A stretch of DNA of 64,000 bases from Hypericum androsaemum (GCA_963995505.1 OZ023189.1:2121155-2185154); one strand, 5' to 3'; counted from the first letter of the stretch, positions 11,451-22,949 are shown. Notes: generated by a model from the sequence alone, not told the origin. Made by a program: numbers and translations.

Positions 11451-13010
11451 CCAGCTTTAGAATCTAACTAATGAACCAGATTACTTGTACTAAAATTTCC
11501 TATTTTCTCCTCACTTAAAATTATTCCCTATGTTGTATTAATTTCGAAGTTGGTTGAGTTGCTATGAAGACTATTTGTTATGTTTATGGAGAATAATGTA
11601 TGTCCTTCTACTGAGATATATATATATATTTTTAAAAAGCCAGTTTTATGAATACAAATTAAAAGAAAAGAAAAAAAAATTACATAAGTTCTAAACCCGC
11701 TAGCTAACTCATATACATGTAGGTAAGGAGTCCCATAAGATATTAGACATAGTATTTCCTCGAGGCACAGATATTTGCATTGATCTCCTCTTTGACTATT
11801 AGTTTTGGTATTTTAGTGGCTGCTCCTCTTCCGCTAGATCACCCCACTTCTGTCCCCGGATAATCAACATTATTCTAAAAGCAGTCTCCTCTGTGGAGTC
11901 CAAAATTTCAAACTCATCAGTATGCAAAACCCAGCAAATAATTAACCCCATATAAGCTTTTGGGGATCCTTTCCTCTATGTATCTTGCTCTGTGACACTT
12001 GTGACTTTCCGTTATCTATCTATCTTGTGTTTCGGCATGAGTAGAGTTCTTAAGGGTCGGGTGTCCTAAGTACATCCGATCGACTAGGTGACCAAAATGG
12101 GCTGAACATCTTTAGAGTACGTACGAACCGGAGATCTTAATGCTTCTAGCGTTGGATGTGCCTAGTCCGAGCTAGATAGTCGATGGTGCGCTAGTTCGGC
12201 TAGTTTTACTCTGGATAATTTAATGGTATTCGACCTAAACTCTAGGAGGCTGCTGACCATGGAGAGCGGGGAGTAGACTAGCTGGCATGGCAGGAAACAC
12301 CAGACACTGTTAGCCAATATAGTACGAGTGGGGCTAGCAGTTGAGGTTCTATTGTTAGGGAGTAGCTATCCAAGTCGCAGCTCGGGTACGATAAAACTTG
12401 ATACGTGACAGGTTGGAGACTTGCCCTAGTACCCGCTTTGGCTTGTGAATGATGTAAAGTAGCAAGCTAATTTACAACCCCTGGACCGTCACGATTTTAG
12501 AAAGCCCACAAGATTACCTAGTCAGAAAGGTGCACGGAAGGTGTCTGGCCCTACTTTCCATAACTTGTTCAGCATTAGCAGTGTTCTGATTGCTTGATTT
12601 GACCTCCAATCTAAAACTACAAAAATAGATCTGTCCTAGATCTACGTGACTAGCTTGATTTGGCGACCTATAGGCCCGCTTCCTTTGTTCGATACTCTTA
12701 CTTATCTTTGCTGTAGGGTGGCCCAAAACTTCCGCGCATCAATCCTTAATATATTTTAGAAGTATAATTCAGTGTGGCTAGCTGGAAAAGTCTTTAAAGG
12801 TCACGGTTTTATAGTCGACCTGGCAAGGCTAACTAGAAAAGCTGGCTAATTCTTGATGGAAGAAATATTGTTAGAGGACAAAGTTCTTTATTGATCACAC
12901 TCTAGAAACTTTGTGGTTCATATGTCGACTTATTATGTTGAGAGCAACATAGTAGTGAAAACAAATAGATTATTTCAGAAAATACAAATAGAAATAATGA
13001 ATGTGAAATA
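11451..13010. other. intergenic, no gene recognised
   Basis: The AGL12 3' UTR probably lies within the first 150-200 bases. The remainder, including the GC-richer part at about 12000-12730, has no long open frame and no recognisable domain. It may be a decayed LTR or LINE remnant, but I could not support a class. Confidence 0.35.
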
Positions 13011-13019
13011 AGTTCTAGG

Positions 13020-13400
13020 GTAAGACATACTTTATGTAATAGAGATATTAATCGAGATGCTATCATTCAAATGGCCATTTGTGCTCTTGAGTTAGCTAAG
13101 TGTGCTCGATGTATTATGAGAACTAAAGTGTTAGATGTCACTGAAGAAAAACATGCCAATGGTGGGGCTATCTAAACTGGTTGAAATGTTCAGTTCATGT
13201 TTGATCACCTGATGCGGGTTGTTCAGGCCTATTTTTGCCTTTAAGCAAAGAATCTAGTTGCGGTGCAACAGAGAGAGCTTGATCAGATTGCCAAAGAGAT
13301 CGAGAAACTAAGGATGAAAGTTGAAGCATTGGAGATGGAACAAGACGCTTGCTTGAAGTCCATATGGGAACGAACAGAATTCGCCAAGTAATGCCGCAAA
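13020..13400 (+). pseudogene. coiled-coil, retroelement-like coding remnant
   Basis: Reading + with stops ignored, the translation is Ala/Leu-rich and then heptad-like (VQQRELDQIAKEIEKLRM, followed by VEALEME). This resembles the coiled-coil segment of plant gypsy-type gag or transposase-like proteins. At least three in-frame stops break it. No zinc knuckle or pol domain is nearby. Confidence 0.3.
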
Positions 13401-13499
13401 TATGCAAAAAGCATGCAGCGGAAGCCTGCCGTTACGGGTTTGCAGGGATTACGCCTTGATTTATAGTAAATAGAATTGGCAACAAAATACATGAAGATA

Positions 13500-14623
13500 A
13501 GCACAATATTAAGTTTATGTTTTTTTAAGATTGAAGTCTATTTTATTAACTTGTGATATCGATACATCATTATTTTGTGTTTCTAAATTCTCTAATCAAA
13601 TGGCAGGGGTTTTACACCTTCTATCCTTGTTAGTTGAACTGTACCGTGTGTGATGTTACGTCATTACTTTTATCCATGTGTCATGCCGCTACACTAATTT
13701 TATTCGTGTGATATGTCATTTCACTAATTTGAGAAAAAATGGGTAAAAGTAATGATGGTGTCCAAATTGGGGACCAATGGTATGCCAAAAATTGTGAAAT
13801 GACGCTGTATATAAAATCGACATAACATGCGAGATAATTTAAATAATCGGAGTTAGCAGATGTCACTTGATTGTCAATCTTATAAACCTTATTAGAAAAT
13901 TTTGTATGATGCAAATCATGAAATCACATGGACTTTAACTTTTTAATTATTTTATAGTTGTTCATGTATGAAGATACTGAATTCTTTCGGTTCTTTTCTT
14001 CTTTTTCTAACATACCAGGGAATTGAACTCTCTGATTCTTCTACGTTAAATGTGCAAAGTACCTACACATATTTTTATATTTTTTCTTTTGGACCATCTT
14101 TCGCTTTCCTCCTCTACTTCTCCCTTGCGTCCTTCCTCTTCGACTTGGCCTAAAAGATAAGGGCCCATTTTTACAATACCAATTATGCAACATCTACATA
14201 GACAAATATAAGATCATGTTCTAATCAATTAAAAGAAGTTACTGAATCCAAATTTGGCACAACTACTAAGATGAAACATTGCTATAATCTATACGGAGAC
14301 CTCATTTAATATAGAATAAATTTTATAATAAAGTGAACACAAGAACAAATTGATCTGGACTATAGATCTTATGCATCTAAATAAGAACAGATTAAAAAAC
14401 AGAAAAAAAAATGTGCTCTCACAGGCTGACAGGCAATACAGAAAATGGACAATTTAATTGAAAATTGGGAATCCGATGGTGTGATGTTTATATTTAATGG
14501 CCGTTTTAGAGTCAAATGTTGGTAATCCTAATTGAAATTTTGATTTAAAAATAAATTAACGATGAAAATATTTAATTTCTCAAAACTTAAAGACTAATTT
14601 ACCAAGGAGTAAATTTACTTAAG
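13500..14623. other. AT-rich intergenic
   Basis: No gene seen. About 13630-13735 shows three imperfect copies of a roughly 32-base unit containing GTGTGAT/GTGTCAT..CACTAATTTTAT..TGTGATATGTCA. Confidence 0.4.
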
Positions 14624-14729
14624 ATTGGTATCTTGCTTCCTATGGTTTGCGCTACAAGATAGGATTAAGGCCCGAGGAAACCTTGCTCGTATTGGTCGGA
14701 TCAGTAATAATGAAGCTATGTGTGCATGG
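14624..14729 (+). pseudogene. LINE ORF2 remnant, left half (zf-RVT region)
   Basis: The open frame ends in RIGRISNNEAMCAW and contains FLWFALQDRIKARGNLA. This is the start of the zinc-binding zf-RVT domain at the end of plant L1-type reverse transcriptases. The frame is cut at 14729 by the Copia insertion and resumes at 20071 in the same phase once one copy of the CATGG duplication is discounted. Confidence 0.7.
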
Positions 14730-15035
14730 TGATAAGGAAACAAATGTGCACCCATGTGCTACCATTACTGCCACGAAGCACTCCACTATTGCTGCCCCCA
14801 TGTACATGTGCTAAAGTGCACTCCACCATTGTTGCCAGGAAGTACTCCACCAAGGGCTGCCAACAACTCCACCATGGCTGCCAGGAAGTACTCCACCAAG
14901 GGCTGCCAACAACTCCACCATGGCTGCCAGGAAGTACTCCACCAAGGGCTGCCAACAACTCCCTCTCACACCAGCCTATATATATGTAAATGCTTTGTAC
15001 AAACAATATACAAGATAAGAGTTGTATCCTTCACA
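14730..15035 (+). repeat. Copia 5' LTR
   Basis: Starts TGATAAGG and ends TTCACA, 306 bp. It contains three tandem copies of a 46-bp unit (about 14824-14960; CACCATGGCTGCCAGG... ) and a TATATATAT element near 14976-14985 upstream of the presumed transcript start. Confidence 0.92.
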
Positions 15036-15047
15036 TGGTATCAGAGC
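15036..15047 (+). promoter_or_regulatory. primer binding site, initiator tRNA-Met type
   Basis: TGGTATCAGAGC directly abuts the LTR end. It is complementary to the 3' end of initiator methionine tRNA, the usual primer of plant Copia elements. A second copy follows the 19282-19587 LTR at 19588-19599. Confidence 0.9.
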
Positions 15048-15100
15048 TGAATTTGCTCTAAAGAGCTGAATTTCCTTCCTCTTTTCTTTCCTAGATCAGA

Positions 15101-16135
15101 ATGTCTTCTTCCAATACTGCAAATCAGCCGTTGCTAACTCCAGTTCCCCACTTCTCTCAAAAGCTGACCACCGATAATTACCTGTTATGGCGTTTGCAAC
15201 TGGAGCCTATGCTCCGCGGAGCCAATCTCTTCCATCATGTCGATGGGTCTGCCCCGCCTCCCTCTCCTACTGTTGCTGGAACCCCGTCCTCTGGGTCTTC
15301 CATTGTTACAGATGATGCTAATTCTGTTCCCAATCCGGACTACACGTTCTGGTACCAAGCTAACCAGAAGATCCTCTCATTGATCACGTTCTCTGTGTCG
15401 AATGCACTACTGCCTCAGCTTGTTGGATGCTGGACTGCTCGCGAGGCCTGGGATCGTCTGGGACGAGTTTATGCCTCCACATCCCGGGCCAACATCAAGT
15501 TGCTGAAGAAATCTTTAGAGATGCTCAAGAAAGGTGGATCAGAGTCGATTGATGCTTACCTCTTGCGAGCTAAAACCCTCGCCGACCAATTGTCGGCCTT
15601 GGGTCACCACCTTCCGGAAGATGACCTTGTTGATAAGGTTCTGGTCGGGCTTCCCGACGACTATCGTCCGTTTATTCGGAACGTCGAGGCCCGCATTGAA
15701 CCAGTCGTACTTGTAGATCTTCACGCTCAACTCCTGAGTGAGGAGATGAATATTCTTCGATCTGCCTCGCCTACAGTTGATCTAGTCCCCTCAACCAACT
15801 ATAGCTCTCGTGGCGCCCGCGGTGGTCGCAGTGGGGGGCGCGGTCGTGGTTCTGGTGGCCGTGGCTTCTCCTCTGGCTTTTCTCCCTTCGGTGGTTCACC
15901 TCCTATGCACAATGGCCCTAGCATCCTTGGGAGTCATCCTCACGGGAACTCCAACAGAGAGGTAAATTACCGCCATGGTTCTGGACGTGCAGAAACTTAC
16001 AATTCTGGTCCTGGTAATAATGCTGAAGTGCAATGTCATAACTGTCGCGGATTTGGGCATATTTCTCGCAATTGCTCGTTCGCTCGACGTTCGGGATCTG
16101 CCCGATCGGGTCCGCAGGCTCACTTCTACCCTTAG
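15101..16135 (+). CDS. Copia gag protein (344 aa)
   Basis: The amino half is the Copia gag/UBN2 type (NYLLWRLQLEPMLRG near residue 27, then AREAWDRLGRVY). A basic Gly/Arg-rich stretch follows at about 235-260. A CCHC zinc knuckle, CHNCRGFGHISRNC, covers residues 312-325. Gag forms the virus-like particle and binds element RNA. It ends at a TAG (16133-16135) directly before the protease in the same frame. Plant Copia elements usually have one gag-pol ORF, so the stop is probably a mutation; readthrough cannot be excluded. Confidence 0.9.
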   Translation: MSSSNTANQPLLTPVPHFSQKLTTDNYLLWRLQLEPMLRGANLFHHVDGSAPPPSPTVAGTPSSGSSIVTDDANSVPNPDYTFWYQANQKILSLITFSVSNALLPQLVGCWTAREAWDRLGRVYASTSRANIKLLKKSLEMLKKGGSESIDAYLLRAKTLADQLSALGHHLPEDDLVDKVLVGLPDDYRPFIRNVEARIEPVVLVDLHAQLLSEEMNILRSASPTVDLVPSTNYSSRGARGGRSGGRGRGSGGRGFSSGFSPFGGSPPMHNGPSILGSHPHGNSNREVNYRHGSGRAETYNSGPGNNAEVQCHNCRGFGHISRNCSFARRSGSARSGPQAHFYP

Positions 16136-19100
16136 AAATCACCTTGGGTACTGGATTCGGGAACCACGCATCATTTGACATCGGATCTTAGCAACCTCGC
16201 CATTCATTCCGAGTACACTGGTCCGGATGAAGTTACATTTGGTAACGGCCAAACTCTCCCTATATCATCTACTGGTCATACTTCATTGACTCTTTCTGAG
16301 TCTAACCTTTCTTTGTCTAATGTCCTCTACGTTCCAAATGCTTGCACTAATCTTATTTCATTAAGTGCGTTAACTCGATCTCTGTTGAATTTGTTGGTGA
16401 CCGTTTCCTTGTCAAGGATCAGGTTACGAAGAGGGTACTTCATCAAGGCCGGAGTAATAGTGGTCTCTACTCCATCCGGCCCCGCTCCCCTGCCATCCGA
16501 GTCAACTTTGTGTCTCCCGTTCCTTCCCTCGATATTTGGCATCAACGCCTTGGTCATGCCGGATTGTCAGCGGTCAAACACATTTTACGTTCGCAGTCTC
16601 TTAGGTTTTCTAATAAGCATCTGACGCGTATTTGTCATGGATGCAGTTTCGGCAAAATACACAAATTGCCATTTCCAGTTTCCAAGTCTCACACTTCTGG
16701 TCCACTGGACCTTATTTGTAGTGACGTTTGGGGGCCGTCCCCTATTCTTTCTAATGATGGTTTTGCTTATTATGTCGTATTTTTTTATCATTTTAGTAAG
16801 TTTATATGGATTTATTTTTTGCGTCAAAAATCTGAGTTGCTTGCTGTTTTTACCCAATTTCGTACTCGTGTTGAAATTTTTTTTGGCCGACCTATTAAAT
16901 GTCTCCAGTCTGATTGGGGTGGAGAATACCAAGCCGTGAACAAATATTTGTCTCAACATGGAATTGATCATCGAGTTTCTTGTCCCTACACACCTGAGCA
17001 AAACGGATGTGCTGAGAGTAAGCATCGACACATTGTCGAGACCGGGTTAGCCATTTTACATCATGCTGCCATACCTCTTAAATTTTGGGCTCTTATCTTT
17101 GATTCTGCTGCATATATAATTAATCGCCTACCTACCCCTCTCCTTGATAATATTTCTCCAACCGAAAAATTGTTTGGCACCCCTCCGACTCTTACACACT
17201 TTCGTGTTATTGGCTGTTTGTGTTATCCATGGCTTCAACCTACTGTTAAACATAAATTACAACCTCGTTCAGCGCCATGTATTTTTCTTGGTTACAGCAA
17301 GCAACATAAAGGTTTTCGATGTTTTGACCCTGTCTCTAGTCGCATTCATGTCTCCCGTCATGTTCTTTTTGATGAATCTGTATTTCCGTTCCAGGATCCA
17401 AAGTTCATGGCTGCAAGTGTTCCCCAATCCAGTACTCTTGAAGATTCGAGTTTCGTGGTGAGTCCAATGGACTTCCTATTCAGCCCGTCTGGTGGGCCCC
17501 CTGTTGGCTCTTCTGTATCCGCTGCGCCCGTGGCACCGCTTAAGGTGTACCACCGGCGGCCTAAGATAGTCACTTCTCTGCCAGCACCACCAGTCACCTC
17601 TGTCATGGTGCCTCAGCCTACACCTGTGGTGGCTGAGCCTCCTGCTCCCCGACCCACTTCCCCTCCTAAACCAGATCACCCTATGGTGACACGGTCCAAG
17701 GCTCGCAAGCTACCACCCACAACGCTCACAGTCACACTACGTCAAGTTCCAACTTGTCATTCCAAAGCTGTTCTTGACCCAGATTGGCGACGTGCTATGA
17801 CGGATGAGGTTAACGCTTTACTTCAGAACGGGACCTGGGTTCTTGTTCCGCCACATCCACAATACAATGTCCTTGGTAACAAGTGGGTGTTTCGTATCAA
17901 GCAAAATACGGATGGGTCCATTGATCGCTATAAGGCTCGTCTTGTAGCCAAAGGATTTCAGCAACGGCCGGGGGTGGACTACAACGAAACCTTTAGTCCT
18001 GTTATCAAGCCTGCTACAGTCCGCATCATATTGTCTATCGCGATTTTGGGTAATTGGCCGATTCGTCAATTAGACGTTTCGAATGCCTTCTTACATGGTT
18101 CACTAGCTGAACGCGTCTATATGCAACAACCACCAGGGTTCGTTGATCCCGATCGCCCACATCATGTTTGTCGCTTGTTGAAATCGCTATATGGGCTCAA
18201 GCAGGCACCACGGGCATGGTTTCATTGCCTCAAATCTGCCCTATATACGTTCGGCTTCAAAGGATCCCATACTGATACTTCACTATTTTATTATAATAAA
18301 AAATGAGTCTGCCTTTTTGTCCTCATCTATGTGGATGATATTTTGATTACAGGAAACAACCAGGCAATTTTGGAACGGCTATTGCACTTCTTACGGACCA
18401 AGTTTTCACTCAAGGATCTTGGCAAACTAAGTTACTTTCTTGGTATTGAAGCCTATCGTACTACCAATGGTCTAGTGCTCAATCAAGCCAAGTATGTGCA
18501 AGATATAATCCAGCGGGCAAAAATGGTTAAGTGCAATTCCATGGAGACACCAGCATCTTCTTCCAGCAGTCCACCATCGTCTACTGATGCCTGCGATCCG
18601 GAGCTCTATCGACAAGTTGTCGGTTCCTTGCAATACCTAGGTGTGACGCGGCCTGAAATCGCATTTGCCGTTGGCCGCGCATCACAATTCATGCATTCTC
18701 CTACACCTGCACGATGGGGGGCTGTCAAGCGTATTCTGAGATATCTTCAAGGGACTCCTTCAATGGGCCTGCTAATCCGCCCCTCCCGGGATCAACGATT
18801 GTCCGGTTACTCTGATGCGGATTGGGGTAGTTGTCCCCTTGATCGCCGCTCTACCACCGGTTATGCTGTATTCCTAGGACCTAACCTCATATCATGGTCC
18901 TCCCGCAAACAATGCTCTGTCTCCCGCTCCTCAACTGAAGCTGAATACCGTGCATTGGCAACGGTTGCATCGGAAATCATATGGGTGCAATCTCTTCTCC
19001 GGGAGATTGGCTTCCCTTGTTCTCAGTCTCCACTCCTGTGGTGCGACAATTTAGGGGCCACCTATCTTACGGCCAATCCGGTTTTTCACCGCCGCTCCAA

Positions 19101-19284
19101 GCACATGGAGATTGACTTCCACTTTGTACGAGAACGTGTTGCCGACGGGCGTCTTCGAGTGTGCTACATTTCTGGCCGGGACTAGATTGCTGATGTTCTC
19201 ACGAAACCTCTTCCCCGCGCACGGTTTCAACAATTGCGGTCCAAGCTGACAATTATTCACCCCCATCAGCTTGCGGGGGCGTGA
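16136..19284 (+). pseudogene. Copia pol (protease, integrase, RT, RNase H), broken
   Basis: Domains in order: aspartic protease (VLDSGTTHH just after the gag stop), GAG-pre-integrase (IWHQRLGHAG near 16537), integrase core with the DDE arrangement (SDVWGP, QSDWGGEY, PEQNGCAES), reverse transcriptase (KARLVAKGFQQRPGVDY; YVDD at about 18328-18339), and RNase H (SGYSDADW, STEAEYRALA). Breaks are a frameshift at about 16355-16375 between protease and GAG-pre, an in-frame TGA at 18304-18306 just before the YVDD box, and a TAG at 19183-19185 where the family usually has Gln. The reading frame then runs to the TGA that begins the 3' LTR. The element cannot make its own enzymes. Confidence 0.9.
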
Positions 19285-19587
19285 TAAGGAAACAAATGTG
19301 CACCCATGTGCTACCATTACTGCCACGAAGCACTCCACTATTGCTGCCCCCATGTACATGTGCTAAAGTGCACTCCACCATTGCTGCCAGGAAGTACTCC
19401 ACCAAGGGCTGCCAACAACTCCACCATGGCTGCCAGGAAGTACTCCACCAAGGGCTGCCAGCAACTCCACCATGGCTGCCAGGAAGTACTCCACCAAGGG
19501 CTGCCAACAACTCCCTCTCACACCAGCCTATATATATGTAAATGCTTTGTACAAACAATATACAAGATAAGAGTTGTATCCTTCACA
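19282..19587 (+). repeat. Copia internal (shared) LTR
   Basis: 306 bp, differing from 14730-15035 at 2 sites. It is preceded by the polypurine tract GCGGGGGCG. It serves as 3' LTR of the complete unit and 5' LTR of the truncated second unit. Confidence 0.92.
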
Positions 19588-19652
19588 TGGTATCAGAGCT
19601 GAATTTGCTCTAAAGAGCTGAATTTCCTTCCTCTTTTCTTTCCTAGATCAGA

Positions 19653-20075
19653 ATGTCTTCTTCCAATACTGCAAATCAGCCGTTGCTAACTCCAGTTCCC
19701 CACTTCTCCCAAAAGCTGACCACCGATAATTACCTGTTATGGCGTTTGCAACTGGAGCCTATGCTCCGCGGAGCCAATCTCTTCCATCATGTCGATGGGT
19801 CTGTCCCGCCTCCCTCTCCTACTGTTGCTGGAACCCCGTCCTCTGGGTCTTCCATTGTTACAGATGATGCTAATTCTGTTCCCAATCCGGACTACACGTT
19901 CTGGTACCAAGCTGACCAGAAGATCCTCTCATTGATCACGTTCTCTGTGTCGAATGCACTACTGCCTCAGCTTGTTGGATGCCAGACTGCTCGCGAGGCC
20001 TGGGATCGTCTGGGACGGGTTTATACCTCCACATCCCGGGCCAACATCAAGTTGTATCCTTCACACATGGTGTAA
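19653..20075 (+). pseudogene. second Copia gag copy, truncated
   Basis: Nearly identical to the gag at 15101 for its first 133 or so codons, with a few amino-acid changes. The frame then enters the LTR remnant and ends at 20073-20075. There is no zinc knuckle or pol. It marks the second unit of the tandem array. Confidence 0.88.
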
Positions 20076-20412
20076 CGAGGAGTTAGAAACAGAGGATCAC
20101 CTATTTCTAAATTGCAGCTTTGCTAGCTCAATTTGGTATAACTTCATGAGACAAGTTTGGGGTCCAATGGGTAAATCGTGGGGACATTAAGAGATTGTTG
20201 GAGTACTGGTTGGCCTCAGTTCACGGGAGGCGGACTAAGAAGAGATTTTGGTTTACTATGTTTGCATCCATACTTTGAAACATGTGACTGCACCGAAATG
20301 ACGTCGTTTTCCAAGGTGAAGTGAGGGACATCGATAGACTGACTAACACGATTCTCAGGATGACGGGGGAGTGGTTAAACTGGTATGGTAACTCTCAAAC
20401 ATTTAAGCAGAC
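20071..20412 (+). pseudogene. LINE ORF2 remnant, right half (zf-RVT and carboxyl end)
   Basis: Continues the 14624-14729 frame: CNEELETEDHLFLNC gives the Cys and His residues of zf-RVT. After a frameshift near 20188 comes EYWLASVHGRRTKKRFW and a typical LINE tail (LHRNDVVFQGEV). Two in-frame TGA codons stand where Trp is expected. This is the older host of the Copia insertion. Confidence 0.7.
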
Positions 20413-20666
20413 AGGACAATCTCTCTCTCGCTCTCTGTGTGTTGTTATGAAGGTAGTTGCATCTACCTGGAACATGACAATCTTACACGTATTCTTCTTC
20501 ACAAAAAACATAGTTTGAGCTTCTACTAGAAGTCTAGCATATCTACTGTTTTAAAATTCTGGATCAGATATGGATCAAGTCTGTCGGAAAAGGCGGGGTT
20601 GTAAATAATAAGCATGCCCAAAAAACTGAAGAGATGAAAATTCTGTAATCAAACATCGTTTCAGGA

Positions 20667-20867
20667 AGGAGAGGAGCTAGCCAAGAAACTGGAAGCGACT
20701 CAGATGAAGATACAAGAGATTAAGAGAGAAGAGGCGGCCCACAACGCATACAGAACAGCTGGAGCACGGGGTTTGAAGAAGAGCTACAAAGATGCTTTAA
20801 AAATCAAGTGGAGAACCTTGCTTTGGTTGTATGATGCAATATCCTGTGGAGAATTGAAGCAACAAGT
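20667..20867 (+). CDS. exon-like charged helical segment, unrecognised
   Basis: An open frame of about 67 codons reads GEELAKKLEATQMKIQEIKR and then a Lys-rich helix (LKKSYKDALKIKWRTLLWLY). It has an acceptor-like TTTCAG just upstream (about 20661-20666) and a donor-like CAA|GTTAGT at its end. The amino half looks coiled-coil. It could be one exon of a gene whose other exons I cannot find, or a transposon relic. No homologue is recognised. Confidence 0.22.
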
Positions 20868-20899
20868 TAGTTTCCTTTCTAGGGTAGTACAAGGCCACT

Positions 20900-22728
20900 A
20901 ATAGGATTGTGAACAATTTACCTCGAAGTAAACTGGCAATCAAGTCAGTCCCAGCCATTCTAATTTTCAATTTAGCTGATGATTGGCTAAAGTATTTTAT
21001 AGCAAAGAAAGAAGGGATACAACTAAAACGACACTCCACAAGAAGGTTGATTATCCATCATCAACGAACCCGTCGTTCTCTCTCTTCATGCCCAAGGCCG
21101 AGCGATTTCTGAGCACTGGCAATACCGTCAGGATCTGTAATGCAACAAAGTGTCAACATCAGTATTGAATGTGACGAAAATGCCAAGAGGAGCATCGGAT
21201 GTAGCACAAATTGTCGTAAGATACAACCACTTTAGTTTACTAGCAGAAAATGTAAATCAGTTATTTTGAACAAGCTCAGAGTGGATAAATAATACTGTTT
21301 ACCCTTCCATATCTTGCCTGATACTCTTTTAAGCAGCGTGCCAGAACATTTCAAAATGTTCAACCTCCTACATTTATCAATTTTTCCGAGTTTTTAACAT
21401 AGCATGTCAATTGAAAATCTTCAGTCCATCAAAACTGTTTGCTTATATTACACAAAACTCGACCTTCAAAAGCATGAAAAAATTGAAAAGAACTACATGA
21501 GCGTGAGGGAGAGGAACTCATAGCTGTGTAAACAAATATCTTGAAATTTGTACGTCAGTTTGATGTTTTCTTCCCACTGATTCTGCTCTGTCCTAATTGG
21601 TCTCAATGAGTGTTTCATAATAATGATATCCTTTTATTTACAAACATGGAAGAAAAAACAAGAGAGGAAGGGAGCAGAACGTGAAGAGAAAATACTAGTA
21701 CACGGCTCTGTCCTCCATGAAGAGTGTCTGTTACAATGCTGCATAGAAAAGACATTCACCCAAGCAATCAACTGCAGTATGTTACTGTTATTACATGTAA
21801 TCCGGTAAGCAAGACCACATTGGAATGTTTAGGATCTTTAATACGAAACAGAAAAGGAAAAGGAAAACCATCCAGTTGCAGTTGATATGACATGAGGGTA
21901 AGGAAAACACAAACTGCGAATAAGGACAACTTAGGGAAAAATAATACGCATACGATTCCAAGCAAATGGTTTGAATGCAGAGCTAAAGCTGATAGCGCTA
22001 ATACGATATCACAATCATTGTAGGAGGACATCAGACTCACCAGAGAACTGAGTGAATACGCGTGTAAAAAAGTTTAAATTGCGAGTAACATTGTAAGCCG
22101 TGGGAGACGGAATCGGCTTGACGAGGGTGTCCAGGCTGGGGAACGTGGATAGGAACTGCCAATCCGTTGATTATGAGAATACCCGGAAAACACGATAGAG
22201 TATCGATCGGTTGATTCTACGAATACCGGAAAATGACACAAATAACAGGAAAAACCCTTGTTTTTCAATATCAATATTCAACCACCTAAAAAAAACCTAA
22301 TACATATAATTCTACTATAATTAAAACTCATAATACTAATAATTAAACTATAGATAATTACTAATCTAATGTCATTCTTTATCTCCATCAAATATCGTGA
22401 AAGTAACATCAGCAAAATGATAACTCAATTCCAACGGCATAGAAGCAATAAGAATTGTGCGGTCTAAATAACAATGAGTAGCCAAATCTCCAGTAGATGT
22501 TCACTGACAACAACGTCAAAAGCAACAACAAAGATAAAGAAAATTCAAACATCTCCGAATGTCTAGTCCCGGTACATGCCACGTCATCGCATATCCAAAC
22601 TAATAGAAACCCCCAATTAAGAAGTCCCAATTCAATCAAACACAAGCACATAATTGCCAAGGAAATTGAAGGGGGGGAAAAGTTAAGCTGGTGATTGCGG
22701 TGGAAGCTGAAGTGGAGCTGGGGGTCGA
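20900..22728. other. no gene recognised
   Basis: AT-rich sequence with only short open frames on both strands and no domain or terminal repeat identified. The part near 22300-22728 may be the 3' UTR or downstream exon region of the minus-strand peptide at 22729-22848. Confidence 0.4.
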
Positions 22729-22848
22729 TCAGGAGGAGCCGTCGGCGTCGCGGGTGACTTTGAGGTTGGCGTCCTTGAACATGTCCGCCTCCTCTTCCTT
22801 CTCTTCCATATCCCTCCACGGCGCCTTCGCCAGCAATTCCTTCTTCAT
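22729..22848 (-). CDS. short acidic hydrophilic peptide (39 aa), tentative
   Basis: ATG at 22848 to TGA at 22729-22731. The peptide is rich in Lys, Glu and Asp (MKKELLAKAPWRDMEEKEEE, then ADMFKDANLKV). GC content is clearly higher than the flanks, and a poly-A tract lies upstream on this strand (22889-22901). The same frame is open upstream for some codons, so it may be the end of a longer spliced protein. I do not recognise a family. Another minus frame through the same bases is longer but Arg/His-rich and looks like a shadow. Confidence 0.3.
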   Translation of the reverse strand: MKKELLAKAPWRDMEEKEEEADMFKDANLKVTRDADGSS

Positions 22849-22949
22849 TTCTCTCTTGGAACCGACGAGTTTGAATTGGTTTGGATTTTTTTTTTTTTGT
22901 GTGAAGATAGAATGGAGTGGGTTTGGTTTGGCTGGTTAAGCGCTAGCAC

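Larger units (their letters stand above)
14730..20065 (+). mobile_element. Copia LTR-retrotransposon tandem array with truncated 3' end
   Basis: The layout is LTR (14730-15035), full internal region (15036-19281), LTR (19282-19587), then a second, partial internal region (19588 to about 20054). The last joins directly to the terminal 11-15 bases of a third LTR (ending 20065). The whole array is flanked by one perfect 5-bp duplication, CATGG (14725-14729 and 20066-20070). The two full LTRs are both 306 bp and differ at 2 positions, so insertion was relatively recent. The truncation joint shares AGTTG between gag and LTR, which suggests microhomology-mediated deletion. All reading frames are broken. 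Confidence 0.92.

Noticed and set aside
14716..15050. Overlapping open frames of 89-98 codons, repeated at 19253-19602
   Set aside because: They lie in the Copia LTRs and follow the 46-bp tandem repeat. The LTR is non-coding.
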